Positions 1 to 7,516 of a stretch of 23,302 nucleotides of DNA are shown one piece after another. The position numbers and the translations under genes were made by a program. The stretch is from an uncultured Eubacteriales bacterium. Its GTDB lineage: Bacteria > Bacillota > Clostridia > Oscillospirales > Oscillospiraceae. The notes beneath the pieces were generated by a model that saw only the letters and a list, made by a program, of their open reading frames with translations, ran no database searches and was not told where the DNA came from. Position 1 is the first letter of the stretch. Every line of letters begins with the position of its first letter. Location of the stretch: the NCBI GenBank assembly GCA_900555665.1, contig USLX01000019.1:1-23302 (forward strand), written 5' to 3'.

Positions 1-6
1 GAACGC

Positions 7-29
7 GAAAGGGGCTTTTTGCCCCTTTC
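7..29. terminator. Perfect 9-bp stem-loop, possible bidirectional terminator
   Basis: Positions 7-15 and 21-29 are perfect inverted repeats (GAAAGGGGC / GCCCCTTTC) around a five-base T loop. The stem is GC-rich and symmetrical, and short T stretches lie in its own arm on either strand, but no long U tract follows in either direction. It lies beyond the end of the minus-strand catabolic unit and could stop that transcript or a convergent one from outside the window. The hairpin is seen; the terminator role is inferred. Confidence 0.45.
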
Positions 30-114
30 ACTCTATCCCCGCTGCTCTGTTGCAGGACTGCATTTTATAGTTTTTGATCCTGTATCCGCACAGCACCGCT
101 TTCACCGTGCACGA

Positions 115-150
115 AGCGCCCTGGCAGACCTTCCGGTCCGTCAGGGCGCT
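115..150. repeat. Long imperfect hairpin downstream of the catabolic unit
   Basis: AGCGCCCTG at 115-123 pairs perfectly with CAGGGCGCT at 142-150. The inner part continues with a G-T and a C-G pair, one mismatch, and a GACC/GGTC stem closed by a TTCC loop. It lies about 70 bases past the stop of the last minus-strand gene. No T tract follows on either strand, so it is more likely a 3' transcript-stabilising or termination-assisting structure than a textbook terminator. No gene was recognised in 1-222. Confidence 0.5.
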
Positions 151-179
151 CCGTGTCAAATGAAGGAAAGGGGTGATCA

Positions 180-198
180 TTGCCGCAAAGCGCGGCAA
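180..198. repeat. 7-bp stem-loop just after the last gene of the minus-strand unit
   Basis: TTGCCGC (180-186) and GCGGCAA (192-198) are perfect inverted repeats with a five-base loop. The structure begins about 24 bases after the stop codon of the SDR gene, where a 3' end hairpin would be expected. The minus-strand tail after it is not U-rich. Confidence 0.4.
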
Positions 199-222
199 GT
201 TGGGGGGTATCGTCCTCGGCGG

Positions 223-1017
223 TCAGGTGAAATCCATCCCGCCGTTGACATTGAATAACTGGCCTGTCACATACGAGCCTGCCTCAGACGCCAGATAGCA
301 GATCATGCCGGCCGAGTCCGCACCGGTGCCGAGACGCCCGAGCGGAATGCCCTTCAGCTCGTTTTCGCAGAGCTGTTCAAACGGGACGCCGGTCTCCGCC
401 GCTTCCTTGCGCAGGAAGGCCCAGTGCATCTCCGAGGCCGCCAGGGCCGGGCAGATTGCATTGACGGTCACGCCATAGGGCGCCATCTCCAAAGAAAGCG
501 CCTGCGTCATGGTATGCACGGCGGCCTTTGTCGCGCCGTAGAGGGCAGATTTTGCATGGCCGACCTTGCCATAGAACGAGCCGGTCATCACAATGGTGCC
601 AAAGTGCTGCTTTTTCATCTGCAGCGCGGCATGCTTGCAGCAGAACAGGGTGCCTTTCAGGTTGATGCCGATTACGCGGTCGATCACGTCCTCGCGCAGC
701 TCACTGACTTCCCATTCTCCGCCGTTGATCCCGGCGTTGCAGTACATGATATCGATGCGGCCGAATTTTTCCACGGTTTTTGCAATCATCTGTGCAACTT
801 CCGCTTCCTTAGAAATGTCCACCTGCATCGCAAAGCCCTGATTTTCCGGATATTTTTCCTGCAGTGCGTTCCACGCCTCCTGCACCTCCGGCAATACGTC
901 CACCAGCACCACATGCACGCCTTCGGCCGCCAGCGCTTCCGCGCAGCCGTAGCCAATGCCTCTCGCCGCGCCCGTGATAATACAAATCTTTCCGGAAACT
1001 TCTCTGAATTTCGTCAT
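223..1017 (-). CDS. SDR-family NAD(P)-dependent oxidoreductase
   Basis: A 264-residue classical short-chain dehydrogenase/reductase, presumably oxidising or reducing a hydroxyl/keto group on the imported sugar acid or an intermediate. It has the cofactor motif TGAARGIG near the N-terminus, the structural NAG motif, a GSF serine region and the catalytic YGATK, and it ends with a typical NVNGG segment. The length is normal for the family. I placed the start at the ATG at 1017 because GGGAGGAAGCAG lies just upstream; the frame stays open to 1104, but that would overlap the DUF362 gene and lacks family similarity. It is the last gene of the minus-strand unit, about 14 bases after the DUF362 stop. 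Its low identity to any named sugar-acid dehydrogenase that I can recall prevents a substrate call. Confidence 0.9.
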   Translation of the reverse strand: MTKFREVSGKICIITGAARGIGYGCAEALAAEGVHVVLVDVLPEVQEAWNALQEKYPENQGFAMQVDISKEAEVAQMIAKTVEKFGRIDIMYCNAGINGGEWEVSELREDVIDRVIGINLKGTLFCCKHAALQMKKQHFGTIVMTGSFYGKVGHAKSALYGATKAAVHTMTQALSLEMAPYGVTVNAICPALAASEMHWAFLRKEAAETGVPFEQLCENELKGIPLGRLGTGADSAGMICYLASEAGSYVTGQLFNVNGGMDFT

Positions 1018-1031
1018 CTGCTTCCTCCCGC

Positions 1032-2555
1032 TCAGTCCTGGCAGCCATCGGGCGGAATGTAGAATTCCCAATCCGAGAGCACGCAGTTGAACATTCTGTC
1101 CCACGCCGCAACGTAGCCAACCACATAGGCGCCGCCGAGATTGTCATAGTCGCTGTGACGGAACGTAAATTCGCCCTCCAGCTTCATGTCCTCACCGGTC
1201 AGCGACTGGCGGACCTGCCCGGCCACGACCAGATCGATCCGGCAAAGCTTCGGGTCTACGCCCTCCGGAACCTGCACCACATACTTCACATGATGCAGCC
1301 CGTCCTCGTCCGGCTTGACCGTGAAATGCTCCATATGAACCGTGTAATTGGGGAGATAGTCCTCCACCGGCACGGCATTGCCCATTGTCGAGAGCGGATA
1401 TCGCCCTTCGGGCGCATATTTCTCCGCCACACGCGCGCGCTGATAGCGCAGCCGCGCCAGACCGTTCACCAAAATCTGCTCCGGATTCGTGACGCCGATC
1501 TGATTTTCCGCAGCGATACGCGGCATGGGAATCGAGGCCGCGTCGTAGCCACCGAACGCCGTCTCAACCGTATCGATGGCGACAGGATCCGTCGAACCCA
1601 TGATGGCATTCGTCAGGATATAATCCACCGCCTCGTTGGGATCCGGCGTGAGGGAAACCGCACCGTTGCGGCTGCAGGGGCCGGCGCGGTTGGCCGTCAG
1701 GCAGTCCATGATGACGAGGTCATAGGTGCGGATCTTGTGCTGCGCGGCCAGATAGTCGCACATCAGCTCCCGCGACTCAGGCGTCAGCGTGCCGTTCTGC
1801 GAAACCGAGAACATCCCGCTGTGCCCCCGGCGGCCGGTGTCGCCAAAATGGGCACGCAGATCGCGCATGCCATAATGCAGCTTCAAAGAGCCGGTGCAGC
1901 CCATAAAGCCGTGGTTTTTAAATACCGGCAGACCAATGAACACATCGGTATAGTCGCCGCCGTCCGTTGCTTCCTCTTTTCTGCGCAGGAAGCGCGGCCA
2001 GGCGACAGGAATCGTTCTGCCGTTTGCGAGCGTCACCATGTGCAGATCCCGCCCGTCGGCGTCAATGCCATCCAGGTTGACAAGCTCCGCGCCGCTCTTG
2101 CCGTCGAGCACGCCGTTACCTTCGTAGTCGTAGGTGATATCCTCCGGGCTGACGGTGTTGTCCGGAACCCGGTTGAGCCGTGCCCAATGGAAGCTCACGG
2201 TGTTGAAAAACTGAGAGGGATTCTTGCTCGGGCTGAACACACAGTCCACGACCTTCAAATCAGAGCCGTTGCCCCAGCCGATGATCTCCCGGATCTTCTC
2301 CGCCACATAGCGCGTAACCCGGGGATCGGTAATCACGCCGCGGCCCTTTTCCCCGCGCTTGCGCTGCCAACAGCAGACCACATTGGTCTTGATGACGACA
2401 TGGTCACCGGGCTTGACCAGCCGCCGCAGCCCTTCCGGCCCGTAGAGCTGGAAGATTACATCGTCGATCATCATCTCGATCTCGCGATCGTTCGGTTCTT
2501 CCTCCTGGCAGGCCAGGGCGACATGGCTGAATTTCGGATCATGCAGAATACTCAT
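1032..2555 (-). CDS. DUF362 domain-containing protein
   Basis: A 507-residue protein of the DUF362 family, whose biochemical role is unsettled. Family hallmarks visible are VKPGDHVVIKTN near residue 45, VFIGLPVFKNHGFMGCTGS with a following KLHYG in the middle, LVIMDCLTANRAGP, and STDPVAIDTVE. About 110 residues at the C-terminus, after the core, look beta-rich and are an extension beyond the usual domain. The Cys-x2-Cys-x2-Cys pattern of a ferredoxin-type cluster, often fused to DUF362, is absent. No signal peptide is seen, so it is predicted cytoplasmic. An AAAGGA element about nine bases before the ATG supports the start. It lies between the DapA-like aldolase and the terminal SDR, and so is probably a pathway enzyme or accessory protein of this catabolic unit. 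Confidence 0.85.
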   Translation of the reverse strand: MSILHDPKFSHVALACQEEEPNDREIEMMIDDVIFQLYGPEGLRRLVKPGDHVVIKTNVVCCWQRKRGEKGRGVITDPRVTRYVAEKIREIIGWGNGSDLKVVDCVFSPSKNPSQFFNTVSFHWARLNRVPDNTVSPEDITYDYEGNGVLDGKSGAELVNLDGIDADGRDLHMVTLANGRTIPVAWPRFLRRKEEATDGGDYTDVFIGLPVFKNHGFMGCTGSLKLHYGMRDLRAHFGDTGRRGHSGMFSVSQNGTLTPESRELMCDYLAAQHKIRTYDLVIMDCLTANRAGPCSRNGAVSLTPDPNEAVDYILTNAIMGSTDPVAIDTVETAFGGYDAASIPMPRIAAENQIGVTNPEQILVNGLARLRYQRARVAEKYAPEGRYPLSTMGNAVPVEDYLPNYTVHMEHFTVKPDEDGLHHVKYVVQVPEGVDPKLCRIDLVVAGQVRQSLTGEDMKLEGEFTFRHSDYDNLGGAYVVGYVAAWDRMFNCVLSDWEFYIPPDGCQD

Positions 2556-2591
2556 GCCGTTTTATCCTTTCTATCCAATGATTTCAGGTAA

Positions 2592-3476
2592 TTACAGGAC
2601 GCCCAGTTCCTTCAGCCCAGCTGCGATCTTCTGCTTTTCTTCCGCCGTAGCCGGAATGAACGGTGCCCGCGGATACGCAGTCACGATGCCACGGATCTCC
2701 GCAATGGCATAAATTGCAAGCTGTGTAGACCGCGTCAGATACATGATGTCGCGCAGACGGTTGATGGTAAACTGCTCCTGCAGTGCCTGCTCTGCCTGTC
2801 CCTGCATGGAATGCTGATACATGCTGCTACAAAGCTCGGGGAACACGTTGCCGATGCCGGGGATAAACGCCTTGCAGCCGAGCGCATGCGCGCTGACCCA
2901 GAGCGCCTCTGTGCCAAGTGCCACGTCAAAGCTGTCATCCGCCAGCTCACGGCGATAGATGGCATGCTTCATGGCATCAAACGTCGCATCCTTCAAGCCG
3001 GCAAGGCCGAGATTCTTCAGCTTGCGGATGACATTGAGGCTCGTCTCATAGCCCTGGAACTGCGGATTGTGATAGATATAGAACGGGAAATCCCCCGTAG
3101 CCTTCAAAATCTGCGTGTAGTAGCCGAGCAGATCCATATCCTGATACTTATAATAGTAGGGACCGACCGCAGAGGCCGCATCACAGCCGATTGCCTTGGC
3201 ATGCAGACTGAGATCAATGGTATCGCGGGCGTTCGTCGTGCCGGTGTGGACAACAATCGCCATATCCGGCGCAGCATACTTGCGGACAATCTCCGCAACG
3301 CGCTTCCGCTCTTCCAGACTCATGAGCGGGCCGCAGCCATAAGAGCCGCAAATAAAAAGACCATTCACACGCCCGTTAAGATACTCGACCAGGGCCTGCA
3401 GCCCCGCTTCATCGAGTTTGCCGTCCTCGCAGAACGGCGTGATCATCGGAGGGATAACCCCTTTGAGATGGAACAT
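2592..3476 (-). CDS. DapA/NanA-family aldolase (dihydrodipicolinate synthase-like)
   Basis: A 294-residue TIM-barrel class I aldolase or lyase of the DapA/NAL superfamily, the usual length. The Schiff-base lysine is K162 in GLKDAT, and the acid/base tyrosine is probably Y135 in FYIYHNP. The substrate loop reads GSYGCGPLMSLEER instead of the GTTGE/GSTGE of true DapA or sialate lyase, so neither of those activities should be assumed. In a unit with 2-keto-3-deoxy sugar acid kinases, a reasonable guess is aldol cleavage or dehydration of a 2-keto-3-deoxy acid to pyruvate plus an aldehyde. AAAGGAG lies upstream of the ATG. It follows the D-2-hydroxyacid dehydrogenase gene by 27 bases. The fold call is firm; the substrate is unknown. 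Confidence 0.9.
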   Translation of the reverse strand: MFHLKGVIPPMITPFCEDGKLDEAGLQALVEYLNGRVNGLFICGSYGCGPLMSLEERKRVAEIVRKYAAPDMAIVVHTGTTNARDTIDLSLHAKAIGCDAASAVGPYYYKYQDMDLLGYYTQILKATGDFPFYIYHNPQFQGYETSLNVIRKLKNLGLAGLKDATFDAMKHAIYRRELADDSFDVALGTEALWVSAHALGCKAFIPGIGNVFPELCSSMYQHSMQGQAEQALQEQFTINRLRDIMYLTRSTQLAIYAIAEIRGIVTAYPRAPFIPATAEEKQKIAAGLKELGVL

Positions 3477-3503
3477 CTGTAGTTCTCCTTTCTTCCTTGC
3501 CGC

Positions 3504-4487
3504 TCACCAGCGGTTGACATGGTAAACCGGCTCGCCTTTTTTCAGGCAGGAAACAACATTTTCCGCCACCTTGCGCTGCAGTTCCTGCACGGCCTCTTCC
3601 GAGCACCAGCCGAAATGCGGCGTAAGCGTGACCTTCGGGTGATGCAGATACGGCGATTTGGAAAAGTCCTCGCCGTCGATCACATCCAGCCCTGCATGCA
3701 TTACTTTACCGCTGTCCAGCGCGGCAATCAGCGCCGCCTCGTCAATCACGCCGCCGCGGGCGGTATTGACCACAACCACGCCGTCCTTCGCCGCGGCCAG
3801 CACATCCGCATTGACCAGCCCGCGCGTGGCGGAATTGAGCGGAACGTGCACCGAGATGGCGTCGGCATCTGCGACCGCTGCGTGGATCTCATCGCGGAAC
3901 TCCACATCCGGCCAGGCCGCGCGATCCTGGAAATAGGGATCGTAGGCCACGATCTTTCCAAAAAACGGCTTCATTTTCACTGCCAGCGCCCGCGCGATAT
4001 GGCCGAAACCAAGCAGGCAGAGCGTGCAGTGGCTGATGCGGCGGATGGGCAGGATTGCGTTCATTTCAAACGTTCCGTTCAGCAGCCGGTCGCGTGCAAG
4101 GCCGAGCTTGCGCATCGCGTTGAGCAGATGCGCTGCGGCGGTGTTGGAGACCTCATCAATGCAGTAATCCGGCACATTGGCCACATAGATGTGCTGCGCC
4201 GTGGCGGCTTCGATATCGATGTTGTCCACGCCAATGGCATAGCGGGAGATCACGCGGCAACGCTTCATCGCATGGATGACGTCCGCGTTGATCGTGGCAA
4301 ACTGCGTGACCAGTGCGTCACAGTCCTGCACATGCGGAATGATCTCCTCCGGCCGGAACAGTCCGCCCGGCGCCAGCTTCGTCAGATCCACGACCTCCAC
4401 GTCGCCATCCAGCGTCGCATAGGCGCGGTTTTCAGCCTCCTGAGAGGCATAATAGTAGTCGGTAATCACGATTTTATACTTTGCCAT
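3504..4487 (-). CDS. D-isomer-specific 2-hydroxyacid dehydrogenase, CtBP-like
   Basis: A 327-residue NAD-dependent 2-hydroxyacid dehydrogenase, interconverting a 2-keto acid and a D-2-hydroxy acid. The nucleotide motif is LGFGHIARA, the catalytic arginine lies in NTARGGVIDE, and the catalytic histidine is in TPHFGWCSEEA, whose HFxWxSEE shape is typical of the C-terminal-binding-protein-like subgroup. The ATG at 4487 sits two bases after the DgoK stop with only a weak G-rich upstream sequence, suggesting translational coupling. Annotation as phosphoglycerate dehydrogenase would be an over-call: the C-terminal ACT domain of SerA is missing, and the catabolic context points to a sugar-derived or short-chain hydroxyacid. 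Confidence 0.9.
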   Translation of the reverse strand: MAKYKIVITDYYYASQEAENRAYATLDGDVEVVDLTKLAPGGLFRPEEIIPHVQDCDALVTQFATINADVIHAMKRCRVISRYAIGVDNIDIEAATAQHIYVANVPDYCIDEVSNTAAAHLLNAMRKLGLARDRLLNGTFEMNAILPIRRISHCTLCLLGFGHIARALAVKMKPFFGKIVAYDPYFQDRAAWPDVEFRDEIHAAVADADAISVHVPLNSATRGLVNADVLAAAKDGVVVVNTARGGVIDEAALIAALDSGKVMHAGLDVIDGEDFSKSPYLHHPKVTLTPHFGWCSEEAVQELQRKVAENVVSCLKKGEPVYHVNRW

Positions 4488-4489
4488 GG

Positions 4490-5518
4490 TTACAGTACCC
4501 CCGCTTCCGCTGCAATTTTCAGAATTCCGACAATGCTGAGCTGGTCGATTTCGGCCAGATCCGTCATCGACTGCACCTGCGCCTCCGGGAAGGCCCGCTT
4601 CGTCAGGAATTCATAGAGGCGGCACCGCTCCGGCACACCGATGAACAGGAACCGGCCCAGGCAGTCGCTGTCAAACTGGTGCAGCTGGTCGATGCAGAGC
4701 AGATCCTCCGCTGCGATGAGCGCTTCAAAGAAGAGTTTGCGCGCATACCACTTTGTATCGAGCAACACATCCAAAAAGCGCGGGAACATCAATCCACGCA
4801 CCAGACCTCCCTTTTGGATCCAGTCCGCAGCCGCCGTCACAATGGACGGATCAAAATAATTCTCCGGTGCCGGCTCGTCTCCGGGCTGGCGCTCGACGGA
4901 TTTTCCGACGAATGTCTGCGCCAGGATTGCCTCGCGAAGCTGGCCGCTGGTGGAAGTCAGGCTGCCGAGAATCTCGCCGTTTCGGTTGATGGGCATAAAC
5001 TTGCTGCAGGACGAGAGCATGACCGCCGTACCCGGCAGCGGAAACTCTTCACGCGCCATCAAGCCGATCATCTGCGTCTCTTCGCCGCGCATAAAGTCGG
5101 CGTTGCCGACATAGGCAAACGGATCCGGAACCTCCTTCGGGATGGGATTTTTCAGTCCCCGCACAAAGAACACCGGAATCGGATCGTCCGTCAGATGGAT
5201 CGGAACCGGCATCAGGTTCTGTGCCAGCTTTGCAATCCCGCACGGCGCATCCATATGGGGCAGCTCATAGAGGCCAATCTCCGAGGTGATCATACCGGAG
5301 GAGAAGATGGCGCGAATCTGCTTCGTCTCCAGCCCCGACAGACGGATTGCCTCGCGGATGGTCTCATGCAGCCCCTCGCGCAGGCAGGCGTTGGAGCCGG
5401 TCATCGAGGTATTGCGTACGCCGACTTTTTTTGTCGCCTTCGCCAGCACAGTCCCCTTCTCGTCCACAACGTAGACGCGGGAGTTGGTCGTGCCGCAGTC
5501 AATGGTAATATAGTACAT
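4490..5518 (-). CDS. dgoK: 2-dehydro-3-deoxygalactonokinase (DgoK family)
   Basis: A 342-residue ASKHA-fold sugar kinase related to DgoK, which phosphorylates 2-keto-3-deoxygalactonate at C6 with ATP. The N-terminal phosphate-1 motif is ITIDCGTTNSRVYVVD. Further family segments are SSGMITSEIGLYELPH, where DgoK-type kinases have a conserved SGM, and the HxDAPCG-like region that follows. The start has GAGGAA six bases upstream and follows the cyclase stop by about 14 bases. Its presence together with a KdgK-type kinase in the same unit implies that either two epimeric 2-keto-3-deoxy acids are formed or the pathway tolerates both. Family assignment is strong; exact stereochemistry is not provable from sequence. 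Confidence 0.87.
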   Translation of the reverse strand: MYYITIDCGTTNSRVYVVDEKGTVLAKATKKVGVRNTSMTGSNACLREGLHETIREAIRLSGLETKQIRAIFSSGMITSEIGLYELPHMDAPCGIAKLAQNLMPVPIHLTDDPIPVFFVRGLKNPIPKEVPDPFAYVGNADFMRGEETQMIGLMAREEFPLPGTAVMLSSCSKFMPINRNGEILGSLTSTSGQLREAILAQTFVGKSVERQPGDEPAPENYFDPSIVTAAADWIQKGGLVRGLMFPRFLDVLLDTKWYARKLFFEALIAAEDLLCIDQLHQFDSDCLGRFLFIGVPERCRLYEFLTKRAFPEAQVQSMTDLAEIDQLSIVGILKIAAEAGVL

Positions 5519-5532
5519 CGCGTGTTCCTCGC

Positions 5533-6219
5533 TTAAAACTCTGCGACCATGGAGATCGGCGCCGCCTCCAGCCCACGGTAGCGGATCGGGAAGGCATAGA
5601 TTCGGCGCGGAGTCTGGCCGTACTCAAACAGCTTCTTCGTATTGACATCTTCAAAGAGGAGCAGCGTCCGCTGCGGATGCGCCTCGTTCTGATCGAGCAG
5701 CGCATGGTGGGACGGATGCCCCTCTTCCACGGCGGTAACGCAGCTATCCACGCTCAGGAAGTCCATGGCAATTGCCTTGAGCTTTGGGAACGCCTCGCGC
5801 AGATAGACTGCGGCTGCCTTGCTGAAGCATGGGAAATCATCGATAAACCGCTTTGGCTCCGTCGCGCGCAGATCCGCATAACCGGAGTAGATAAGCAGGA
5901 TGTCCGCCTCTCGAAGCTGTGCTTCATACGGCTTCAGATCCTCCACCAGCACGCGACCGCTCTTTCCCTTCGGAATATGGAGCAAAAGCGGATGTTCATA
6001 CAGGAAATCTTCCGCCGGGATCTGGTCGATGGTGCGGCCGTTGGGGTCAAAGTGACGCGGCGCGTCGACGTGGGTACCGTTGTGCATATGGTGGCAGATG
6101 GTAGAGGTGTTGCAGATGTCGCCGCGCGAGGTGGAAAGATCCAGCACGACGGAATCATTGGGGTTTGTCGGCCATTTCGGCTCCTCCGGCCCAAAGGGAT
6201 AGCTCAATTCCAACAGCAT
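5533..6219 (-). CDS. Cyclase-family metal-dependent hydrolase (kynurenine formamidase-like)
   Basis: A 228-residue member of the cyclase/PF04199 family, which contains kynurenine formamidases and other metal-dependent hydrolases. The metal motif HNGTHVDAPRH (residues 46-56, HxGTHxDxPxH) is intact, and a later EEGHPSHHALL segment supplies further family histidines. I chose the ATG at 6219 because AGGAAG lies seven bases upstream and the family N-terminus (LLELSYPF) starts there; an in-frame extension to 6369 overlaps the LarA gene and has no family similarity. The gap to the upstream LarA-like gene is one base. No tryptophan-degradation genes are nearby, so formamidase activity is unlikely; hydrolysis of a lactone, amide or diketone in the sugar-acid route is a plausible guess. 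Confidence 0.88.
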   Translation of the reverse strand: MLLELSYPFGPEEPKWPTNPNDSVVLDLSTSRGDICNTSTICHHMHNGTHVDAPRHFDPNGRTIDQIPAEDFLYEHPLLLHIPKGKSGRVLVEDLKPYEAQLREADILLIYSGYADLRATEPKRFIDDFPCFSKAAAVYLREAFPKLKAIAMDFLSVDSCVTAVEEGHPSHHALLDQNEAHPQRTLLLFEDVNTKKLFEYGQTPRRIYAFPIRYRGLEAAPISMVAEF

Positions 6220-6220
6220 G

Positions 6221-7513
6221 TCAAGACTTCCTTTCCATTTCAAATCGGCCCGTGTCGACCCAGAGGCCGATCGCGGGATTTGGGATATAATAGATCTCTT
6301 CGCCGTCTGGCATTGTCTGGAAACCCGGACGCAGCACGATAGGATCATAGCGCTGCGCCGCCTGCTCATATGTCACGGCCTCATAGCCCACGGCCCGGAC
6401 GGGCTCGATCATATCCGGCTCAACCGCGTAGATCACACGGAAGCGCCCCTCAACCGCACTTTGCAGCATGTGCGCCGCCGCGCCCATGTTCTCGCGCAGG
6501 TCGCAGTTTTCCGGCTTTTCAAAGGCCTCCATCAGCTTTTTTCGCTCATGGTAGCCATATTTGCGGAGCAGTGTGTCAATCGTGGTGTCCTCGCCGAACA
6601 TGCGAAGTCCCTTGGCCAGAATGATCAGCTCCCCGCCCGGCTCCATTGCCATGCAGGTGCGGAACAGAGCCTTATTACCGAGCCAGGTACTTTTAAACTC
6701 CTCGGGATCGAGATAGGCCACGCATTTTTTCAGTCCGCGCGGCAAAAACGTCATATTATGCCGCTGCGCCAGCACGATGGCCGCCTCCAATCCCGCGCGG
6801 CTCTCACTGAAAAAGATGCCGTGCATCCGATGTACGCCATCCGGTACGGTGCAGACCGTGAGCACGAAGAGAATCGGACGATCCGCGAGAAAATGTTCGT
6901 ATGCGTAGTCAAACAGCTCGCGCACCGGCGTGTGGTCCCGGCCCAAAATCCGTTCCGGTCCATAGAGCGCACCGAGCATATGGCTCTTGTTGATCATGTC
7001 GCTGCCGCCGACCCCGACAAAGAGGTTTTTCGCATGGTTTGCCATGCCGACAACCACATGCGGAACCACCTGACCCAGGGAAATGATCAGATCATAGCCG
7101 GGATCCATCACGCGGCGGTTGACCTCCACGTCGATGGGCTCCGTCCAGAGCCCGCCGCTCTTTTCCGCCAAAAACGCCCCCGGAACCTCGCCGAGCCGGA
7201 CGACATCATGCCGCCAATCGTGCACCAGAAAGCGTTCCCATGGGATATCGCCGAACATCACTTCGGCCTCCTCCCGCGTGAGAGGCTGGTGCGTCCCAAG
7301 CGCGGGCAGCACATCCACCGCACAGCCGCGCGACGTCAGCAGATGATAATAGCGGTTCGTGATCGGTCCGCAGCCGGAGTTCAGCCGGGTAAAATCCGGT
7401 GGAATGAGCAGCACCTTCCGCAGCGTCCGCCCCTCCAGCGAGGCCTCGATGGCCGCGTTCAGCTCCTCTGGCGCAATGCCCTGCGGGCCGTTTTCATACA
7501 GGTAATGCTCCAT
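6221..7513 (-). CDS. LarA-family nickel-pincer hydroxyacid racemase/epimerase
   Basis: A 430-residue homologue of lactate racemase LarA (DUF2088). Residues matching the Lactobacillus enzyme keep their spacing: D40 and R43 (PDFTR), H75 in GTHQPLT, H152 in VPHVVVG, K162 in HAKNLF, and H178 in NKSHML. By family knowledge these correspond to the catalytic histidines H108/H174, the pincer-linked lysine K184 and the nickel ligand H200. It should therefore bind the nickel-pincer nucleotide cofactor and invert C2 of a 2-hydroxy acid. Relatives in the superfamily include racemases of malate and other hydroxyacids and a gluconate 2-epimerase; the context here favours an aldonate or similar acid. No larB, larC or larE maturation genes are in the window. 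The start lies three bases after the SDR stop with no clear ribosome site, suggesting coupling. Confidence 0.88.
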   Translation of the reverse strand: MEHYLYENGPQGIAPEELNAAIEASLEGRTLRKVLLIPPDFTRLNSGCGPITNRYYHLLTSRGCAVDVLPALGTHQPLTREEAEVMFGDIPWERFLVHDWRHDVVRLGEVPGAFLAEKSGGLWTEPIDVEVNRRVMDPGYDLIISLGQVVPHVVVGMANHAKNLFVGVGGSDMINKSHMLGALYGPERILGRDHTPVRELFDYAYEHFLADRPILFVLTVCTVPDGVHRMHGIFFSESRAGLEAAIVLAQRHNMTFLPRGLKKCVAYLDPEEFKSTWLGNKALFRTCMAMEPGGELIILAKGLRMFGEDTTIDTLLRKYGYHERKKLMEAFEKPENCDLRENMGAAAHMLQSAVEGRFRVIYAVEPDMIEPVRAVGYEAVTYEQAAQRYDPIVLRPGFQTMPDGEEIYYIPNPAIGLWVDTGRFEMERKS

Positions 7514-7516
7514 GGC

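Noticed and set aside
19..258. Small plus-strand open frame at the left end
   Set aside because: Low-complexity Arg-rich product, overlaps three hairpins and the end of the SDR gene, and no ribosome site.
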